Positions 13,698-21,361 of a stretch of DNA of 27,153 nt are shown here, piece by piece. Each line of letters begins with the position of its first letter. Within the stretch, counting starts at the first letter, position 1. This stretch comes from Lachnospiraceae bacterium UBA7202 (GTDB lineage Bacteria; Bacillota; Clostridia; Lachnospirales; Lachnospiraceae): the NCBI GenBank assembly GCA_002490705.1, contig DKUO01000013.1, forward strand, positions 16,353 to 43,505, given 5' to 3'. A model generated the notes under the pieces. The model saw only the letters and a program-made list of their open reading frames with translations. It ran no database searches and was not told the DNA's origin. Made by a program: the position numbers and the translations under genes.

Positions 13698-14132
13698 ATG
13701 AGGATTCGTATTACAAGGGGTACTTATGGATTTAGGAAAAACGGGAACGTGGTCGAGAAGACAAAAGACGATCCGGCTTTTGAAGTGGATGACGAGGAGG
13801 GACGACGCCTGATTGACCTTAATGTAGCGGAAGCTGTGAACGCAGAAGGGAAAACAGTGGCTCCCATGACGGATTCCGTTATGACGGAGACAGAGGATGA
13901 CGGCAGTGTTTCCGACCCTTTTTCCATAGAGGCGTTGGAAAATAGGAGTAAGGAGGACTTGTGTAGGCTTGCGGAAACGTTTGGTATCAAAAAGAACGGG
14001 AGTAAGACGGAATTAGCGGAGAGGATTTTCCAGTATGTTCAATCGCAGGAAGACGATAATCCGATTGAGGAAGATGACGTTCCGTTTGAGACGAATGATA
14101 TTCCTGAATTAACGGCGGAAGATCCGGAATGA
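13698..14132 (+). CDS. Acidic SAP/HeH-domain protein, gpFI position
   Basis: The 144-aa product has a small beta-rich N terminus (MRIRITRGTYGFRKNGNVVE), an acidic Thr/Asp linker, and a helix-extended-helix (SAP/HeH) motif at about residues 78-115 (EALENRSKEDLCRLAETFGI, then KKNGSKTELAERI). An acidic tail follows. SAP/HeH motifs bind nucleic acid. Lambda has the packaging accessory gpFI in the same slot between capsid and head-tail joiner. Sequence kinship with gpFI is not evident, so that role rests on position. GGGAGGACAGGCT precedes the ATG. Confidence 0.7.
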   Translation: MRIRITRGTYGFRKNGNVVEKTKDDPAFEVDDEEGRRLIDLNVAEAVNAEGKTVAPMTDSVMTETEDDGSVSDPFSIEALENRSKEDLCRLAETFGIKKNGSKTELAERIFQYVQSQEDDNPIEEDDVPFETNDIPELTAEDPE

Positions 14133-14452
14133 GCGCGTTCAAAGATATGGTCAGGGAGGACATAAAAAATGTCTTCCTTGATCTTGATATGTTTGGAGAA
14201 ACGCATGTTGTGGCCGGAAAGGAAATGACGATTGTCCTTGATGATGCGGAAAAGCTGCGAAGAAATGAATTGTATCAGGATAATAAGGCAATTTACAGCA
14301 AAAGGATCTTTTTCTATGCGGCGGCAGATGATTTCAAGCAAATGCCGGTTCTGGGCAGGAACATCAATATAGATGGAAGGGAGTACAAAGTATTACAGGC
14401 AGAGCAGGAAGACGGTATGTTTGCCGTTATGGCGGAGGAATTTAGAGGATAA
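14129..14452 (+). CDS. Head-tail joining protein (gpFII/Gifsy-2-like)
   Basis: This 107-aa protein (MSAFKDMVREDIKNVFLDLD onward) contains the family-type opening 'f....d....fl...efa..h' as FLDLDMFGETHVVAGKEMTI. A central FFYAAADDFKQMPVLGRNIN and a closing DGREYKVLQAEQEDGMFAV follow. These are hallmarks of the lambda FII / Gifsy-2 head-tail attachment group, often mislabelled as an ATP-binding sugar transporter-like protein. It forms the ring below the portal to which the tail docks. The ATG overlaps the preceding stop, and its TAATG end overlaps the next gene, so translation is coupled. Confidence 0.8.
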   Translation: MSAFKDMVREDIKNVFLDLDMFGETHVVAGKEMTIVLDDAEKLRRNELYQDNKAIYSKRIFFYAAADDFKQMPVLGRNINIDGREYKVLQAEQEDGMFAVMAEEFRG

Positions 14453-14937
14453 TGGTTGTTTTGGAATTTATGGATTGTATGAAGATAGCGTTGAATCAGA
14501 TTTTTGACGGAATGATCTTTAGCAATTCGACAGGCAAAACATCTGGAATGCATGTTTTTAAACAGGATTTCCCGATCCGCAGATTTAATGCGGATAGTGA
14601 AGAGGAGACGGAGGATGACTTTTTCCCGTATTGTGTGATCAGAGCGGAGAATGGAACAAACGGAGCTTTTCAGAGTATGGACATTACACTGACGTTTGGA
14701 ATCTGTGAGAGGGAAGAAAGCAATAGTGGAGAACTTCGGATATTGAACTTGATAGAACGGGTAAGCCAGCATTTTCTCAATAACAGGGTTATCGGCGGGA
14801 AGTTCCGTCTCAGTTACGATACGCCGATCAGATGGGGACTGCCAACGGAGAAAGAAAACACATATCCGTATTTTTACGGACTGATGGAAATGACATGGGA
14901 CAGTTTTTATGATGTAAAGGAGGACGATTATGCCTGA
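14452..14937 (+). CDS. Tail terminator / tail completion protein
   Basis: The 161-aa product has a mixed alpha/beta layout. An N-terminal helix (VLEFMDCMKIALNQIFDGMI) is followed by strands including FPYCVIRAENGTNGAFQSMD and ITLTFGICERE, a helix LRILNLIERVSQHFLNN, and a final strand pair YPYFYGLMEMTWDSFY. This resembles the lambda gpU / tail-terminator fold that caps the tail tube and connects to the head. Its position between the head-tail joiner and the sheath supports that. I do not see a unique motif, so the family call depends on layout and context. Confidence 0.65.
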   Translation: MVVLEFMDCMKIALNQIFDGMIFSNSTGKTSGMHVFKQDFPIRRFNADSEEETEDDFFPYCVIRAENGTNGAFQSMDITLTFGICEREESNSGELRILNLIERVSQHFLNNRVIGGKFRLSYDTPIRWGLPTEKENTYPYFYGLMEMTWDSFYDVKEDDYA

Positions 14938-15244
14938 AAAACAGAAAGTTGCACCGGTGCAACCAAAAGAGGAGTCTGCGAAAAAGCAGACAGAACAGAA
15001 GGAGAAGGCCGTGATCTGGTTAGGACCCGCGATTGCAGGGGTGGCATTGACAGGCACGGTGTATAAGAACGGGCTTACGCCGCAGTTACAGAAGATGGAA
15101 ACGGAACTGCCGGCAGTAAAAAAGCTGTTGGTGGAGACGAAGGACGCTGCGCGGGTGAGAAGGGCACTGACTGATCCGCAGTCTGCGGAGAGCTTGTGCT
15201 ATGAGAAAATATTGGCATATGCCGGGAAAGGAGCAAAAGAATGA
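14930..15244 (+). CDS. Small pre-sheath protein of unknown function, 104 aa
   Basis: The protein begins with a Lys/Glu/Gln-rich leader (MPEKQKVAPVQPKEESAKKQ), then a hydrophobic strand-like stretch WLGPAIAGVALTGTVYKNGL. Next comes KMETELPAVKKLLVETKDAA and a basic/helical tail. Contractile-tail phages usually have a small protein directly before the sheath (Mu gp38/DUF2635-like position). The 'WlGPai.g..l.g.vy.nGlp..l....e..P.lk.Lfv' pattern suits a short tail-assembly protein that contacts a neck or sheath ring. The hydrophobic stretch is too short and Gly-rich for a confident membrane helix. ATG 14930 has AAAGGAGG upstream and overlaps the preceding gene. Confidence 0.65.
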   Translation: MPEKQKVAPVQPKEESAKKQTEQKEKAVIWLGPAIAGVALTGTVYKNGLTPQLQKMETELPAVKKLLVETKDAARVRRALTDPQSAESLCYEKILAYAGKGAKE

Positions 15245-16704
15245 GCGAGAAGTATTATCGCGGAGTACGCGTGGTGGAGGAAGGGACCGATACCGCAGTG
15301 CCCGTAAACAGTTCAGGGTTACAGGTCGTAGTAGGGACGGCGCCGGTCAATCTGGCGGAGAATCCTGAGGCGGTGGTGAATGTGCCGGTGGTATGCACGA
15401 GTCTGGCAGATGCAAAGAAAAAAATCGGGTATTGTGATGATTTTGAGAGCTATACGCTTTGCCAGTCCATCTATGCGAATTTTGTTGCCTATGCAGTAAA
15501 ACCGGTTGTCTTTATCAATGTGCTCGATCCCAAGAAGCACAGAAAGGACAACACGGCGAAGGACTACGGCGTGGTAAACAGTCAGGTTGTTGTGGATGAT
15601 CTGACGGGGATTTTGATGGACAGTGTTAAGGTGAAAGCGGGCGAAGACGTGTTGCAGAAAGACACAGATTATATCTTGTCGTTCGACAAGGCGGGGAAAC
15701 TGGTGATTACAATGCTGTCTGAGCAGACGGAAGCATTGCAGAGCGTGACGGTGGAGTCGGTAAGCATTGATCCTTCCAAGGTGACTGCGGCAGATATCAT
15801 CGGCGGGTATGATGTAAAGACAGGCAAAGAGAGCGGGTTTGAAGCGGTACGTCAGGTATATCCCCGGACAGGACTGGTGCCGGCGTTTCTTCTTGCGCCC
15901 GGATGGAGCCATATCCCGGAGGTCGGAGCGGTGATGCTGGCCAAGAGCCGGTATATCAACGGCGTTTTTAAGGCGGAATGTCTGCTTGATCTGCCGACTG
16001 CGGAAACCAAGCTGTATACGGATGTTCCGAAGGTAAAGGAAGAAATCGGATATCAGGATGAGATGGGAATTGTGCTGTGGCCTATGGTGGAAGCGGACGG
16101 AAAGCGGATGTACTACTCGGCTATGTTCGGGGCAATGGCGGCGTATACGGACGCGTCCAATGACAATGTTCCCAGCCTTTATCTTTCCAATAAGCCGCTG
16201 GCCGTAGATAAGGCGGTTCTCGCTGACGGAACGGAGGTCTTTATGGACAGAGAGCAGGCCAATACCTTGAATGGAGTCGGTGTGGTAACACTGATCAGCG
16301 AGGGAAACTGGCGGTCATGGGGAAACAATACCTCCATTTATCCGGCTGGGACAGATGTAAAAGATCGATGGATTGCCTGTAGGAGGATGTTTTCGTGGAT
16401 GGCAAACAGCTTGATCACGACCTATAACGATAAGGTGGACAGTCCGGCAAACTTCCGCTTAATTGAAAGTATCGTAGATTCGGAAAATATCCGCCTGAAC
16501 AGCTACATAGCTGATGGAAAACTGGCGGGCGGCCGGATCGTGTACAACGAGGATGAAAACAGCGTGGAAAATGTGCTGACAGGGCAGGTGATTTTCCATA
16601 TTTACATGGCGGCATTTACGCCTGCGGAAGACATTGTGTTTATTCTCAAGTTTGATCCTGAACTTTTAAAAGACAGCTTATCAGCGACAGGAGGCGCAGC
16701 GTAA
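15241..16704 (+). CDS. Contractile tail sheath protein
   Basis: The 487-aa protein begins MSEKYYRGVRVVEEGTDTAV, has the N-terminal 'G v...P..gl..vvGtAP' pattern (SGLQVVVGTAPVN), and a central LVPAFLLAPGWSHIPEVGAV. The C-terminal core is DKVDSPANFRLIESIVDSEN, then GGRIVYNEDENS and VIFHIYMAAFTPAEDIVF. These are characteristic of the P2 FI / phage tail sheath family, whose rings contract to drive the tube into the cell. Length is typical (about 390-490). It establishes that the tail is of the myovirus type despite the lambda-like head genes upstream. Confidence 0.95.
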   Translation: MSEKYYRGVRVVEEGTDTAVPVNSSGLQVVVGTAPVNLAENPEAVVNVPVVCTSLADAKKKIGYCDDFESYTLCQSIYANFVAYAVKPVVFINVLDPKKHRKDNTAKDYGVVNSQVVVDDLTGILMDSVKVKAGEDVLQKDTDYILSFDKAGKLVITMLSEQTEALQSVTVESVSIDPSKVTAADIIGGYDVKTGKESGFEAVRQVYPRTGLVPAFLLAPGWSHIPEVGAVMLAKSRYINGVFKAECLLDLPTAETKLYTDVPKVKEEIGYQDEMGIVLWPMVEADGKRMYYSAMFGAMAAYTDASNDNVPSLYLSNKPLAVDKAVLADGTEVFMDREQANTLNGVGVVTLISEGNWRSWGNNTSIYPAGTDVKDRWIACRRMFSWMANSLITTYNDKVDSPANFRLIESIVDSENIRLNSYIADGKLAGGRIVYNEDENSVENVLTGQVIFHIYMAAFTPAEDIVFILKFDPELLKDSLSATGGAA

Positions 16705-17246
16705 TGATTGAGACAAACAACAGCGGGATGGAATTCCCGGAGGTAATTAATAACTTTAATGTGTACAATGATGCGGCCCGGGTTATGGGTACAACGGCGG
16801 AGGTCAATATTGCAGAATTGCAGGCCATGACAGCATCTGTATCAGGTTCGGGTATTCTGGGTGAGTACAATACGTCGGTAGTGGGCATGTTCCAGAGTAT
16901 GTCACAGGAAATTCCTTTTAGAATGATTGATCGGGATTTCTTTACCATGTTGAATACGGGCGAGCAGTCAAAAATTGTTTTAAGATCGTCCGTACAGCAG
17001 CGGAATCGTGAGACAGGGGGGACACTCAGCACGGCGGCGATGCGGCTGGTGTTCAGGGGGCATCCCACGGCGGCAAAATTCGGCACGGTTAAGAAGGGCG
17101 ATTTGATGAATGCCTCGATTACCTTGGAAGTGACCTATATTTTAGTGGAGATCGCCGGCGAGACAATGCTGGAGCTGGATAAGCTAAACAGCGTGTATAA
17201 GGTGGCGGGCAAGGATTTGATGGGAGATATCATGAAGCAGTGCTAA
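16704..17246 (+). CDS. Major tail tube protein (P2 FII type)
   Basis: The 180-aa product starts with 'p..innfnvY..g...G...ev.lp....t..v.G.G..G' (FPEVINNFNVYNDAARVMGT, then MTASVSGSGILGEYN). It continues GNMESMSQ-like as GMFQSMSQEIPFRMIDRDFF and MRLVFRGHPTAAKFGTVKKG, and ends YKVAGKDLMGDI. This is the P2 FII tube family, the inner tube inside the sheath. The ATG overlaps the sheath stop (TAATG), so the two are made in step. Length matches the family (about 170). Confidence 0.94.
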   Translation: MIETNNSGMEFPEVINNFNVYNDAARVMGTTAEVNIAELQAMTASVSGSGILGEYNTSVVGMFQSMSQEIPFRMIDRDFFTMLNTGEQSKIVLRSSVQQRNRETGGTLSTAAMRLVFRGHPTAAKFGTVKKGDLMNASITLEVTYILVEIAGETMLELDKLNSVYKVAGKDLMGDIMKQC

Positions 17247-17287
17247 CGGAAAGCGGCGTACAGTGCAGAAAGGACAAGGTAAAGAAT

Positions 17288-17653
17288 ATGGATAAGATGG
17301 AAAAAGAGCAGGGAGAAGTTGTTGAGGTAGAGGAGCAGGAGGCTCTGAACGGGACCGTGGAAGACTATTTGATTATCAAGTTAAAGAAACCGCTCAAATT
17401 TGAGGGGAATGTCTACAACGAGATTGATCTGAATGGACTTGAAAATATCAAGGCAGGAGATATGGTGAGTATTAACAGAAGGATGGCAAGAAGCGGAAAT
17501 GTCGCTGTTATGCCGGAACTGACATTGGAGTATGCCTTAAATATGGCGAATCTTGCGGCAGGACTTCCGCTTGAGTTATTAGACCAGTTACCGCCCTATG
17601 CGGCTATAGCGGTCAAGGAGCGCGTGGCAAGTTTTTTATACGGGCGGGTATAA
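17288..17653 (+). CDS. Tail assembly chaperone (gpE/gpG-like)
   Basis: This 121-aa protein has the PF10109-like pattern LIIKLKKPLKFEGNVYNEID followed by LNGLENIKAGDMVSINR and an acidic N terminus. It then has LTLEYALNMANLAAGLPLEL and LDQLPPYAAIAVKERVASFL. Such chaperones coat the tape measure during tail assembly. ATG 17240 overlaps the tube gene, but ATG 17288 (MDKMEKEQGE) begins the acidic segment and is preferred. The gene ends 15 bases after a TTTTTTA slippery heptamer, and its -1 frame continues for 65 codons, so a longer fused form is expected. Confidence 0.85.
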   Translation: MDKMEKEQGEVVEVEEQEALNGTVEDYLIIKLKKPLKFEGNVYNEIDLNGLENIKAGDMVSINRRMARSGNVAVMPELTLEYALNMANLAAGLPLELLDQLPPYAAIAVKERVASFLYGRV

Positions 17654-17683
17654 GGCCGGATGATGTACCGTCCCTGCGCAGGG
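17632..17683 (+). promoter_or_regulatory. Programmed -1 frameshift signal
   Basis: In the chaperone frame the codons read AGT TTT TTA, giving the canonical slippery heptamer T TTT TTA at 17632-17638. A few bases downstream, GGGcgGGTA (17642-17650) can pair with TACCgtCCC (17666-17674) in a stem with a 2x2 internal loop. A palindrome CCCTGCGCAGGG (17672-17683) offers an alternative structure. Both could stall ribosomes. The position at the 3' end of the chaperone gene, before the tape measure, is the standard place for the conserved tail frameshift. Confidence 0.88.
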
Positions 17684-17835
17684 TCTGCATACAGCTGACC
17701 ATGGCAGGGTACGGTAATTTAGAATTTTTCTTAAATCTGCCGGTAGGAGAATTGATGGAGATACTGAAGGAGGTGAACCGGATTGCCAAAAAACAAAGAG
17801 TACGAACTGGCAATAAAAATCGCAGGCGAAATTGA
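17638..17835 (+). CDS. Chaperone frameshift extension (E'/gpT-like)
   Basis: After a -1 slip at 17632-17638, translation continues IRAGIRPDDVPSLRRVCIQL, then TMAGYGNLEFFLNLPVGELM and a basic tail ending NKNRRRN, stopping at TGA 17833-17835. This adds 65 residues to the chaperone. The segment 'R..v.sl...l....hg..e...lPv.el...l..' resembles P2 E'-type extensions, which bind the tape measure or the tube. There is no independent start with a ribosome binding site, so it should be made only by frameshifting. The tape measure start (17783) with its AAGGAGGTGA lies inside this segment in another frame. Confidence 0.85.
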   Translation: MRAGIRPDDVPSLRRVCIQLTMAGYGNLEFFLNLPVGELMEILKEVNRIAKKQRVRTGNKNRRRN

Positions 17836-20800
17836 GAAATCTTTTTATGAGAGCACAAAGCTGACAAAAAAAGAGCTGCAAAATATTGCGAAGCAGGCGG
17901 CACGGAGTGCAGAATTGGCAAATGGCACCTACGGCTCCATCGGGGAAAAGATTAGTGAGGGTTTAAGGGGCGCCGAGCCTGCCTTCTCTGGGTTGGAGAG
18001 GGCGGCACAGGCGTCTTTCACAGCGATCAAGGCCGGCGCGGCGATGTCTGCGGCGGCTCTATCCGCGATCACGACGGCGTCTGTCGCGGTAGGATCGAAT
18101 TTTGAGGAGCAGATGTCTACGGTACAGGCTATCAGCATGGCTTCTGGTGATGAAGTGGAGCGCTTGAATGAAAAAGCAAAAGAACTTGGAAAGAGTACCA
18201 AATTCAGCGCGTCGGAAGTTGGTCAGGGATTTGAATATATGGCAATGGCCGGATGGAAGACGGAAGACATGCTATCCGGAATCGGAGGCGTACTGGATCT
18301 CGCAGCGGCATCAGGAGAAGATCTGGGGGCAGTATCAGATATTGTAACGGATGCTATGACAGCTTTCGGACTTGGAAGCGATCAGGCGGGGAGATTCGCG
18401 GACGTACTGGCGGCGGCCTCAAGCAATGCAAATACGAATGTTTCTATGATGGGAGAGACATTTAAGTATGTTGCTCCCGTAGCAGGGGCTTTAGGATATG
18501 AGATCGAAGATACAGCCGTGGCTATCGGTCTGATGGCAAACAGTGGTATCAAGGCGAGTCAGGCGGGTACTGCGCTTCGGTCCATGTTTTCCAGACTGTC
18601 AAAGCCGACGGCAGAAGTGCAAAGCGCGATGGAAGCATTGAATTTGTCGCTTACAGACAAAGATGGGAACATGAAATCTTTTTTGGAATTGCAGAAGGAT
18701 ATGCGGGCAGGATTTGCAGGGATGGCAGATGCTCAAAAGGCGGAAGTCGCTGCAAAGCTGGCAGGGCAGGAAGCCATGTCGGGAATACTGGCGATTGCAA
18801 ATTCTTCGGACGCAGATTTTGAGAAGCTGACGGAGGCAATTAATAACAGTGCAGGAGCCGCAGAGAAGATGTCAGAGATTCGATTGGACAATCTGAAAGG
18901 GGACCTGACGATCATGCGTAGCGCGGCGGAAGGGTTTGGAATTGATCTATATGAGAATCTCAGCGGACCGTTGCGGGATATCACGCAGATGGGGACAGCG
19001 TTTATTGGAGATATGGCGGAAGAAATGTCGGCAAATCTGCCCACTATGGTGAGGGAAGCAAAGAATGCCGGTGAAGCGGTCGGAGAATTCGCAGAGCCTT
19101 TCTTGGCTGTAGGAGGGTGGCTTGCAGACAATCCGGGAGTGATTACCGGATCAATCGCAGGGATTGGATCAGCCCTTGCGACTTACAAAGTAGCCTCCGG
19201 TGTGTCTGCGCTGGTGGGTGCTCTTGGGGCATTGAATCCGGTCGGAATGGCAATCATGGGCATTGGCGGAGCGATAGGTGTGATCACCGGTATTGGAACC
19301 GCAGTGAAAAAGGCGGCCAATGATGCTAAGAAAGCGAATCTGGATGCCCATTTCGGAGATATCGCACTGTCTCTGTCAGATTTACAGGAGACGGCGGCGC
19401 ACATCGTACAGAGTGAGGCTCTTGATAAAGTAAGGGAGTCTGTACTGGCCATGGATGAGGCGGAGGGCATCGCAGATTCTATACAGGATACAACAGAGGC
19501 TCTCAACAAGATGAATTGGAAGGTCTCTATGGGTATGGAGCTCGGAGAGGCAGAACAGGAGGAATACAGAAGCCAGATCGAGAGTTATATTCAGGAGACA
19601 CAGGATTACCTGACACAGAAGCAGTATGCGGTCAATATCGCAGTAGGTGTGCTGACGGACGACGATCTGGAAGGACAAGATATTGTATCTAAGGTAAATC
19701 AGTTTTATGCGGGGAAGCAGAATGAACTACAGAAGTTAGGTGCAGACCTGAACCGTACAATCACAGAAGCATTTAACGATGGGCTTTTGGAGATTGACGA
19801 GATCGAAAGGATCACAGAGCTGCAAAGCCAGATGGCAGAGATTCAGAATGCGCTGGCCGGGGCGGAGTATGATGCGAATCTGGAACTGATGAAGTCGGAG
19901 TATCTGACAGGTGGTGCGCTTGATGCAGACAGCTTTATCAACTTGCAGGCCGAGTTAGGGGAACAAACAGCGGCGGCCAGTGAGGAATATAAGAAATCCT
20001 TTGTCATGGCGGCATCAAACGCCGGGGTCATGCTACAGGAGGGAGATATCAACCAAGCGGAGTATGACAGGATGATGGATGAGTTCCGGGGAAATTATCT
20101 GGAACAGATCGGAGAAATACAGGCCAAGGCAGCTGATTTTCAGAATCAGGTGATCCGGGAGCAGTATGCGGATGAGATCGGCGGGATTGATCTTGACGAG
20201 AAGATCAGAGAGCAGATGGAATTATCGCTTGGAAATATTGAAGCTACCGGAAATGCCGACCTAAACTGGGATACGGATTTGATCTATAAAGGAATGGATC
20301 TGGGACTGGATAAGTCCACAAAGGCGGCATTGGCAGATCTGTGGGAGGAGATGCAGCCACAGTTTGAACAACAGCAGGAGACCATCAGACAGTATCAGGA
20401 GGCTGGGATGGCAGTACCGGAGTCAATCAGGCAGGGAATGCTTGATTCGGCGGCAATCGGTGCGCTGGTCGGAGATCAAAATGCGATTTGGGCAATGATG
20501 GGAGAAGAGGCAAGGAACAACCCGGAGTATCAGGCAATGCTTGAGGACTTGCAGGAGCAGGGGACATATATTCCGGAGCAGATTGCGGCAGGTATCCGGG
20601 AAAACGCGAATATAGTGCAAAATGCGGTCTTGGATGCGTGCAGGGATGCAGTAACAAATGGTATGAATGTGATAAGTTCGGGATCCAGATTCTCAGGAAT
20701 GGGGGCGACAGGATATGCGGCAAGCCCGGGGACGGGGATGCCGGGCCATGCAGACGGAGGTATCTTTACAGTGCCGCATGTAGCATGGTTTGCGGAAGAC

Positions 20801-21109
20801 GGGCCAGAGGCTGCTATTCCGTTAGACGGCTCTCAGAATGCGATTTCTCTGTGGGAGAAGACAGGTGAGCTTCTGGGAATGGATGGCCTGTCCGGTGGAG
20901 CGGAGCCATTGACGGCATCCATAGAAGAGGCGGCATACAACGGGCCGGGGGAAACTGTGATCCATGTTGACAACAGCCGTGTGCTGAATTTTAATGGCAG
21001 TGCTCCATCGAAAGAAGAATTGGCTGAGATTCTGGATGATGAGAATGAAGAATTTGCACGAAAGATGGAGATATGGATGTCCAATAACAGGCGGTTCAGT
21101 TTTTCATAG
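17783..21109 (+). CDS. Tail tape measure protein
   Basis: At 1108 aa this is the longest gene and sets the tail length. The N-terminal domain (ASVAVGSNFEEQMSTVQAIS, KSTKFSASEVGQGFEYMAMA, GWKTEDMLSGIGGVLDLAAA, NSGIKASQAGTALRSMFSRL) matches the PhageMin_Tail / TIGR01760 core at about residues 100-290. Hydrophobic, Gly/Ala-rich segments at about 445-510 are the usual membrane-interacting region. A long helical, charged middle with many Glu/Gln follows. The C terminus has HADGGIFTVPHVAWFAEDGP then EAAIPL, a common tape-measure ending. TTG 17783 is the start because AAGGAGGTGA lies six bases upstream. No lysozyme or peptidase domain is obvious. Confidence 0.95.
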   Translation: MPKNKEYELAIKIAGEIEKSFYESTKLTKKELQNIAKQAARSAELANGTYGSIGEKISEGLRGAEPAFSGLERAAQASFTAIKAGAAMSAAALSAITTASVAVGSNFEEQMSTVQAISMASGDEVERLNEKAKELGKSTKFSASEVGQGFEYMAMAGWKTEDMLSGIGGVLDLAAASGEDLGAVSDIVTDAMTAFGLGSDQAGRFADVLAAASSNANTNVSMMGETFKYVAPVAGALGYEIEDTAVAIGLMANSGIKASQAGTALRSMFSRLSKPTAEVQSAMEALNLSLTDKDGNMKSFLELQKDMRAGFAGMADAQKAEVAAKLAGQEAMSGILAIANSSDADFEKLTEAINNSAGAAEKMSEIRLDNLKGDLTIMRSAAEGFGIDLYENLSGPLRDITQMGTAFIGDMAEEMSANLPTMVREAKNAGEAVGEFAEPFLAVGGWLADNPGVITGSIAGIGSALATYKVASGVSALVGALGALNPVGMAIMGIGGAIGVITGIGTAVKKAANDAKKANLDAHFGDIALSLSDLQETAAHIVQSEALDKVRESVLAMDEAEGIADSIQDTTEALNKMNWKVSMGMELGEAEQEEYRSQIESYIQETQDYLTQKQYAVNIAVGVLTDDDLEGQDIVSKVNQFYAGKQNELQKLGADLNRTITEAFNDGLLEIDEIERITELQSQMAEIQNALAGAEYDANLELMKSEYLTGGALDADSFINLQAELGEQTAAASEEYKKSFVMAASNAGVMLQEGDINQAEYDRMMDEFRGNYLEQIGEIQAKAADFQNQVIREQYADEIGGIDLDEKIREQMELSLGNIEATGNADLNWDTDLIYKGMDLGLDKSTKAALADLWEEMQPQFEQQQETIRQYQEAGMAVPESIRQGMLDSAAIGALVGDQNAIWAMMGEEARNNPEYQAMLEDLQEQGTYIPEQIAAGIRENANIVQNAVLDACRDAVTNGMNVISSGSRFSGMGATGYAASPGTGMPGHADGGIFTVPHVAWFAEDGPEAAIPLDGSQNAISLWEKTGELLGMDGLSGGAEPLTASIEEAAYNGPGETVIHVDNSRVLNFNGSAPSKEELAEILDDENEEFARKMEIWMSNNRRFSFS

Positions 21110-21140
21110 AAAAGAGCGCTTAGTGATAGGCGTTCTTTTT
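21110..21140 (+). terminator. Terminator-like hairpin after tape measure gene
   Basis: AAAAGAGCGC (21110-21119) pairs with GCGTTCTTTT (21130-21139), with one G-U pair and a ten-base loop. It begins directly after the tape measure stop and ends in T residues. It lies inside the tail operon, 24 bases before the tail X gene. It may attenuate transcription so that baseplate proteins are made less abundantly, or protect the upstream mRNA end. Confidence 0.55.
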
Positions 21141-21163
21141 ATGTGTAAGCGGGAGGAAAGAGC

Positions 21164-21361
21164 ATGTATACGACGCGTCAGGGCGAGTGCTGGGACGAAG
21201 TGGCAAAAAATGTATACGGAAGCGAGAAGTATGTCGGATATCTGATGCAGCATAACCTGCCACTCCTGGATATTACAGTATTTTCTGCCGGCGTGACCAT
21301 TAACACACCGGCTATGCCGGCGGAGGAAAATGATCTGCCGGCGTGGAGGAGAAGAGGATGA
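21164..21361 (+). CDS. Tail protein X (LysM-like)
   Basis: The 65-aa protein MYTTRQGECWDEVAKNVYGS begins with a LysM-like 'Y.t.qGe.wD.Ia...YG.e' and continues YVGYLMQHNLPLLDITVFSA with an INTPAMP ending. This is the P2 tail protein X family (PF05489). Gpx is thought to help assemble the baseplate hub or span the tail. GGGAGGAAAGAGC lies before the ATG. The stop overlaps the ATG of the next gene (ATGA), and its last codons supply that gene's GGAGGAGAAG site. Confidence 0.92.
   Translation: MYTTRQGECWDEVAKNVYGSEKYVGYLMQHNLPLLDITVFSAGVTINTPAMPAEENDLPAWRRRG

Noticed and set aside
14314..15057. 247-codon open frame on the minus strand
   Set aside because: It is antisense to three well-placed coupled genes, has Cys/Phe/Ser-rich low-complexity composition and no ribosome binding site.
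15319..15912. 197-codon minus-strand frame inside the sheath gene
   Set aside because: It is a shadow of the tail sheath gene, which has clear family motifs on the plus strand; the composition is His/Arg-rich and not protein-like.
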